From the NCBI GenBank assembly GCA_030636615.1, contig DAOVWP010000037.1, forward strand, positions 1 through 6,186: a DNA stretch of 6,186 bases, read 5' to 3'. The notes under the pieces are model-generated. The model saw nothing but the letters and a program-made list of their open reading frames with translations. It was not told the origin of the DNA and ran no database searches. A program made the translations under genes and the position numbers. Source of the stretch: Candidatus Nanohaloarchaea archaeon. GTDB lineage: Archaea > EX4484-52 > GLR71. Shown here piece after piece: positions 4,925-6,186 of the stretch (its first letter is position 1; each line of letters opens with the position of its first letter).

Positions 4925-5371
4925 ATGTTCAACTCAAAAGAGCTGAAAGAACTCTTCGCAAGGATCGAGCGACTCGAAACCCTGTACAAGAACCACGAAA
5001 GCAATTTTCTTGCATACAATTCAAAGATGAACAACATATATAGAAACATCCAGGACCATCTCAACACACTTGAAAAAGAGGCAAAAAGCATCGCTAAAGA
5101 CAATATGCTTATCCGCAGCATTATCAACGATGACCTGGAGATCAAAAAAACAAACACAGAACGTCTCAAAAACCTTGCCGCCTCCGTAAAGAGACAGGAC
5201 GAAGAGACAAAAAACCTGAAAGAGAACATAGAGAAAGTTAGAAAAGACATGACAGATCCAATGGTCAACAGCGTCATGATCAAACACGACCGCCGCCTTG
5301 ATCGGATAATCGACGAGTTCAAAGAATTCAAAAAGAAAGCTCTTATAATTGACGACAAGTCACCGACGTGA
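4925..5371 (+). CDS. Coiled-coil protein, 148 aa, function unknown
   Basis: I do not recognise a family. Almost the whole protein is highly charged and helical with heptad-like spacing: LKELFARIERLETLYKNHES at residues 6-25, IYRNIQDHLNTLEKEAKSIA at 38-57, and LKNLAASVKRQDEETKNLKE at 81-100. A final helix (HDRRLDRIIDEFKEFKKK) carries mixed charge before a short polar tail. No membrane segment is seen, so it is cytoplasmic or peripherally attached. Its stop overlaps the start of the next gene as GTGA, which suggests coupled translation, and that gene encodes a small membrane protein. The pair may form one membrane-tethered coiled-coil assembly (inference). Base composition is less AT-rich than the ORF6N/RhuM block, in line with a resident gene. 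Confidence 0.75.
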   Translation: MFNSKELKELFARIERLETLYKNHESNFLAYNSKMNNIYRNIQDHLNTLEKEAKSIAKDNMLIRSIINDDLEIKKTNTERLKNLAASVKRQDEETKNLKENIEKVRKDMTDPMVNSVMIKHDRRLDRIIDEFKEFKKKALIIDDKSPT

Positions 5372-5601
5372 AACCTGATATGAAATCAGCGACAAAATTT
5401 GTAATATCCATAACTCTTATATGTATTGCAGTATTCCTGTACATAATCAACCCGATAATAATACTAGCCTTTCTGATAATCCCTGCCTTTATCTACCTGA
5501 CAATCCTGCGCAAGAGACATATGACAGAAAATAAGAAGCAGAAGACCGAATTTGACAAAAAGATTAATAAGATACTTAAAAATACCAAGAAAAAGTATTA
5601 A
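5368..5601 (+). CDS. Small two-helix membrane protein, 77 aa
   Basis: No family recognised. After a short N-terminus (MKPDMKSATK) there are two adjacent hydrophobic helices, about residues 11-28 (FVISITLICIAVFLYIIN) and 29-47 (PIIILAFLIIPAFIYLTIL), separated by Asn-Pro, forming a membrane hairpin. The remaining 30 residues are very rich in Lys (KKQKTEFDKKINKILKNTKK) and probably face the cytoplasm. GTG at 5368 is chosen because it overlaps the preceding stop as GTGA, the classic coupled arrangement; ATG at 5380 would give a product four residues shorter and cannot be excluded. Co-transcription with the coiled-coil gene is likely. Confidence 0.7.
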   Translation: MKPDMKSATKFVISITLICIAVFLYIINPIIILAFLIIPAFIYLTILRKRHMTENKKQKTEFDKKINKILKNTKKKY

Positions 5602-5607
5602 AAACTA

Positions 5608-5633
5608 TTGCACCTTATCTCTATCAGGTGTAA
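5608..5633 (+). promoter_or_regulatory. Hairpin that can cover the cyclophilin ribosome binding site
   Basis: TTGCACCT (5608-5615) can pair with AGGTGTAA (5626-5633) in an 8-bp stem with one G-U and a 10-base loop. The right arm contains AGGTG, the ribosome binding site seven bases before the ATG at 5638. Folding would hide it, which could tune translation, for example by temperature; this is inference. Confidence 0.45.
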
Positions 5634-5637
5634 CTTA

Positions 5638-6186
5638 ATGAAGACTGTATCAATACTTTTCATACTACTTATTACAGCATCAGTCATTTTATCCGGCTGC
5701 ACAGATGCAAGAGAGCAGAAAGCTGCATGGTCTGCTGAAGAAAAAGCAAAATATCCTATAACAGAAAAAGAACTGCAGCCTCAAAAAGAAGAAGAAAAAG
5801 AGATGAAATTTATGAAAAAAGCAATAATCAAGACAAACATGGGCAATATCGAACTGGGCCTTTATGATGATCTGACCCCAGTAACAGTAGAAAATTTTGT
5901 AAACCTTTCAAAAAAAGGTTTCTATGACGGCACAATCTTCCACAGAGTCATAAAAGACTTTATGATCCAGGGTGGTGATCCACAAGGTGACGGGACAGGC
6001 GGTCCGGGTTATAATATCCCTGACGAGTTTGACGACTCTCTCACATTCAGTGAACCGGGAATTCTTGCCATGGCAAATGCAGGTCCAAACACTGGCGGAA
6101 GTCAGTTCTTCATCACAGTTATAAACACAGACTGGCTTAACAACAAGCACACGATCTTCGGCAAAGTTCTAAATGGCTACGACATA
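5638..6186 (+). CDS. Lipoprotein cyclophilin-type peptidyl-prolyl isomerase (3' partial)
   Basis: 183 residues are visible and the frame is open at the window end. An N-terminal hydrophobic segment ends in a lipobox, LSGC at 18-21, so Cys21 is probably lipid-modified and the protein is anchored outside the cytoplasmic membrane. Residues 22-60 are a charged linker (REQKAAWSAEEKAKYPITEK). The cyclophilin domain starts near residue 61 and catalyses cis-trans isomerisation of Xaa-Pro bonds in protein folding. Active-site residues match human cyclophilin A: R103 (FHRVIKDFMIQGGD, also F108, M109, Q111), F158 in GGSQFFIT, W166-L167, and H171. By comparison with the family only about 30 C-terminal residues are missing. 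The ATG at 5638 is chosen for its AGGTG ribosome binding site and complete signal sequence; starts at M56 or M59 would give a cytosolic form but lack such support. It follows the membrane-hairpin gene by 36 bases in the same direction. Confidence 0.93.
   Translation, partial: MKTVSILFILLITASVILSGCTDAREQKAAWSAEEKAKYPITEKELQPQKEEEKEMKFMKKAIIKTNMGNIELGLYDDLTPVTVENFVNLSKKGFYDGTIFHRVIKDFMIQGGDPQGDGTGGPGYNIPDEFDDSLTFSEPGILAMANAGPNTGGSQFFITVINTDWLNNKHTIFGKVLNGYDI

Noticed and set aside
4831..5358. Minus-strand open frame of 175 codons
   Set aside because: Its Ser/Arg/Phe-rich translation is the typical antisense of a Lys/Glu-rich coiled coil; the plus frame has a TATA box and a coupled neighbour.
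5908..6150. Minus-strand open frame of 80 codons
   Set aside because: It is antisense to the cyclophilin domain, whose catalytic residues are all present on the plus strand.
1..6186. CRISPR array, tRNA, rRNA or transposase
   Set aside because: No regularly spaced repeats, cloverleaf, rRNA-like sequence or transposase/integrase motif was seen on either strand.

Overview
The window looks archaeal, and a small-genome (DPANN/Woesearchaeota-like) lineage fits best. Several genes have TATA boxes centred about 25-30 bases before the start codon and almost no leader (3942 minus, 4925 plus, 1170 plus). Other starts carry GGTGAT- or AGGTG-type ribosome binding sites. Ile and Arg codons are rich in ATA and AGA/AGG. 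The lineage is inferred from these features and from protein style; no rRNA or marker gene is present.

Layout: (1) 1-693, the 3' end of a membrane-anchored protein with a BatD-like cytoplasmic tail, meets a convergent small hypothetical gene (703-1008, minus) at a shared hairpin. (2) 1170-3657 is an AT-rich accessory block of phage-type genes: a short ORF6N-only protein, a full ORF6N protein with a PLD-like C-terminal region, a RhuM-family protein, and a start-less ORF6N remnant after RhuM. (3) 3730-3942 (minus) encodes a small TM2-like membrane protein, and 4057-4860 a calcineurin-like metallophosphoesterase diverging from it. (4) 4925-5601 holds a leaderless coiled-coil protein overlapping by GTGA with a small two-helix membrane protein. 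(5) 5638 to the end is a lipoprotein cyclophilin (peptidyl-prolyl isomerase) cut by the window edge.

The most striking signal is in region 2. Each of the four phage-type reading frames carries a palindrome of odd length (single central base, A in all four) at the same architectural place: the junction between the N-terminal DNA-binding part and the variable linker before the next conserved block (YAFTEQG in ORF6N, FYNLNAII in RhuM). The RhuM copy is perfect over 25 bases, the remnant copy over 19, and the two ORF6N copies pair at 10 of 12 positions over 25 bases. Between copies, paired bases change together while the encoded residues change. This suggests a DNA- or RNA-level role for the palindrome, such as a recombination or insertion site for swapping the variable linker, or a site bound by these proteins. 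A further perfect 22-base palindrome lies seven bases before the remnant copy. How the ORF6N and RhuM proteins act is not known from this sequence; both families are mostly found in phages and mobile regions.
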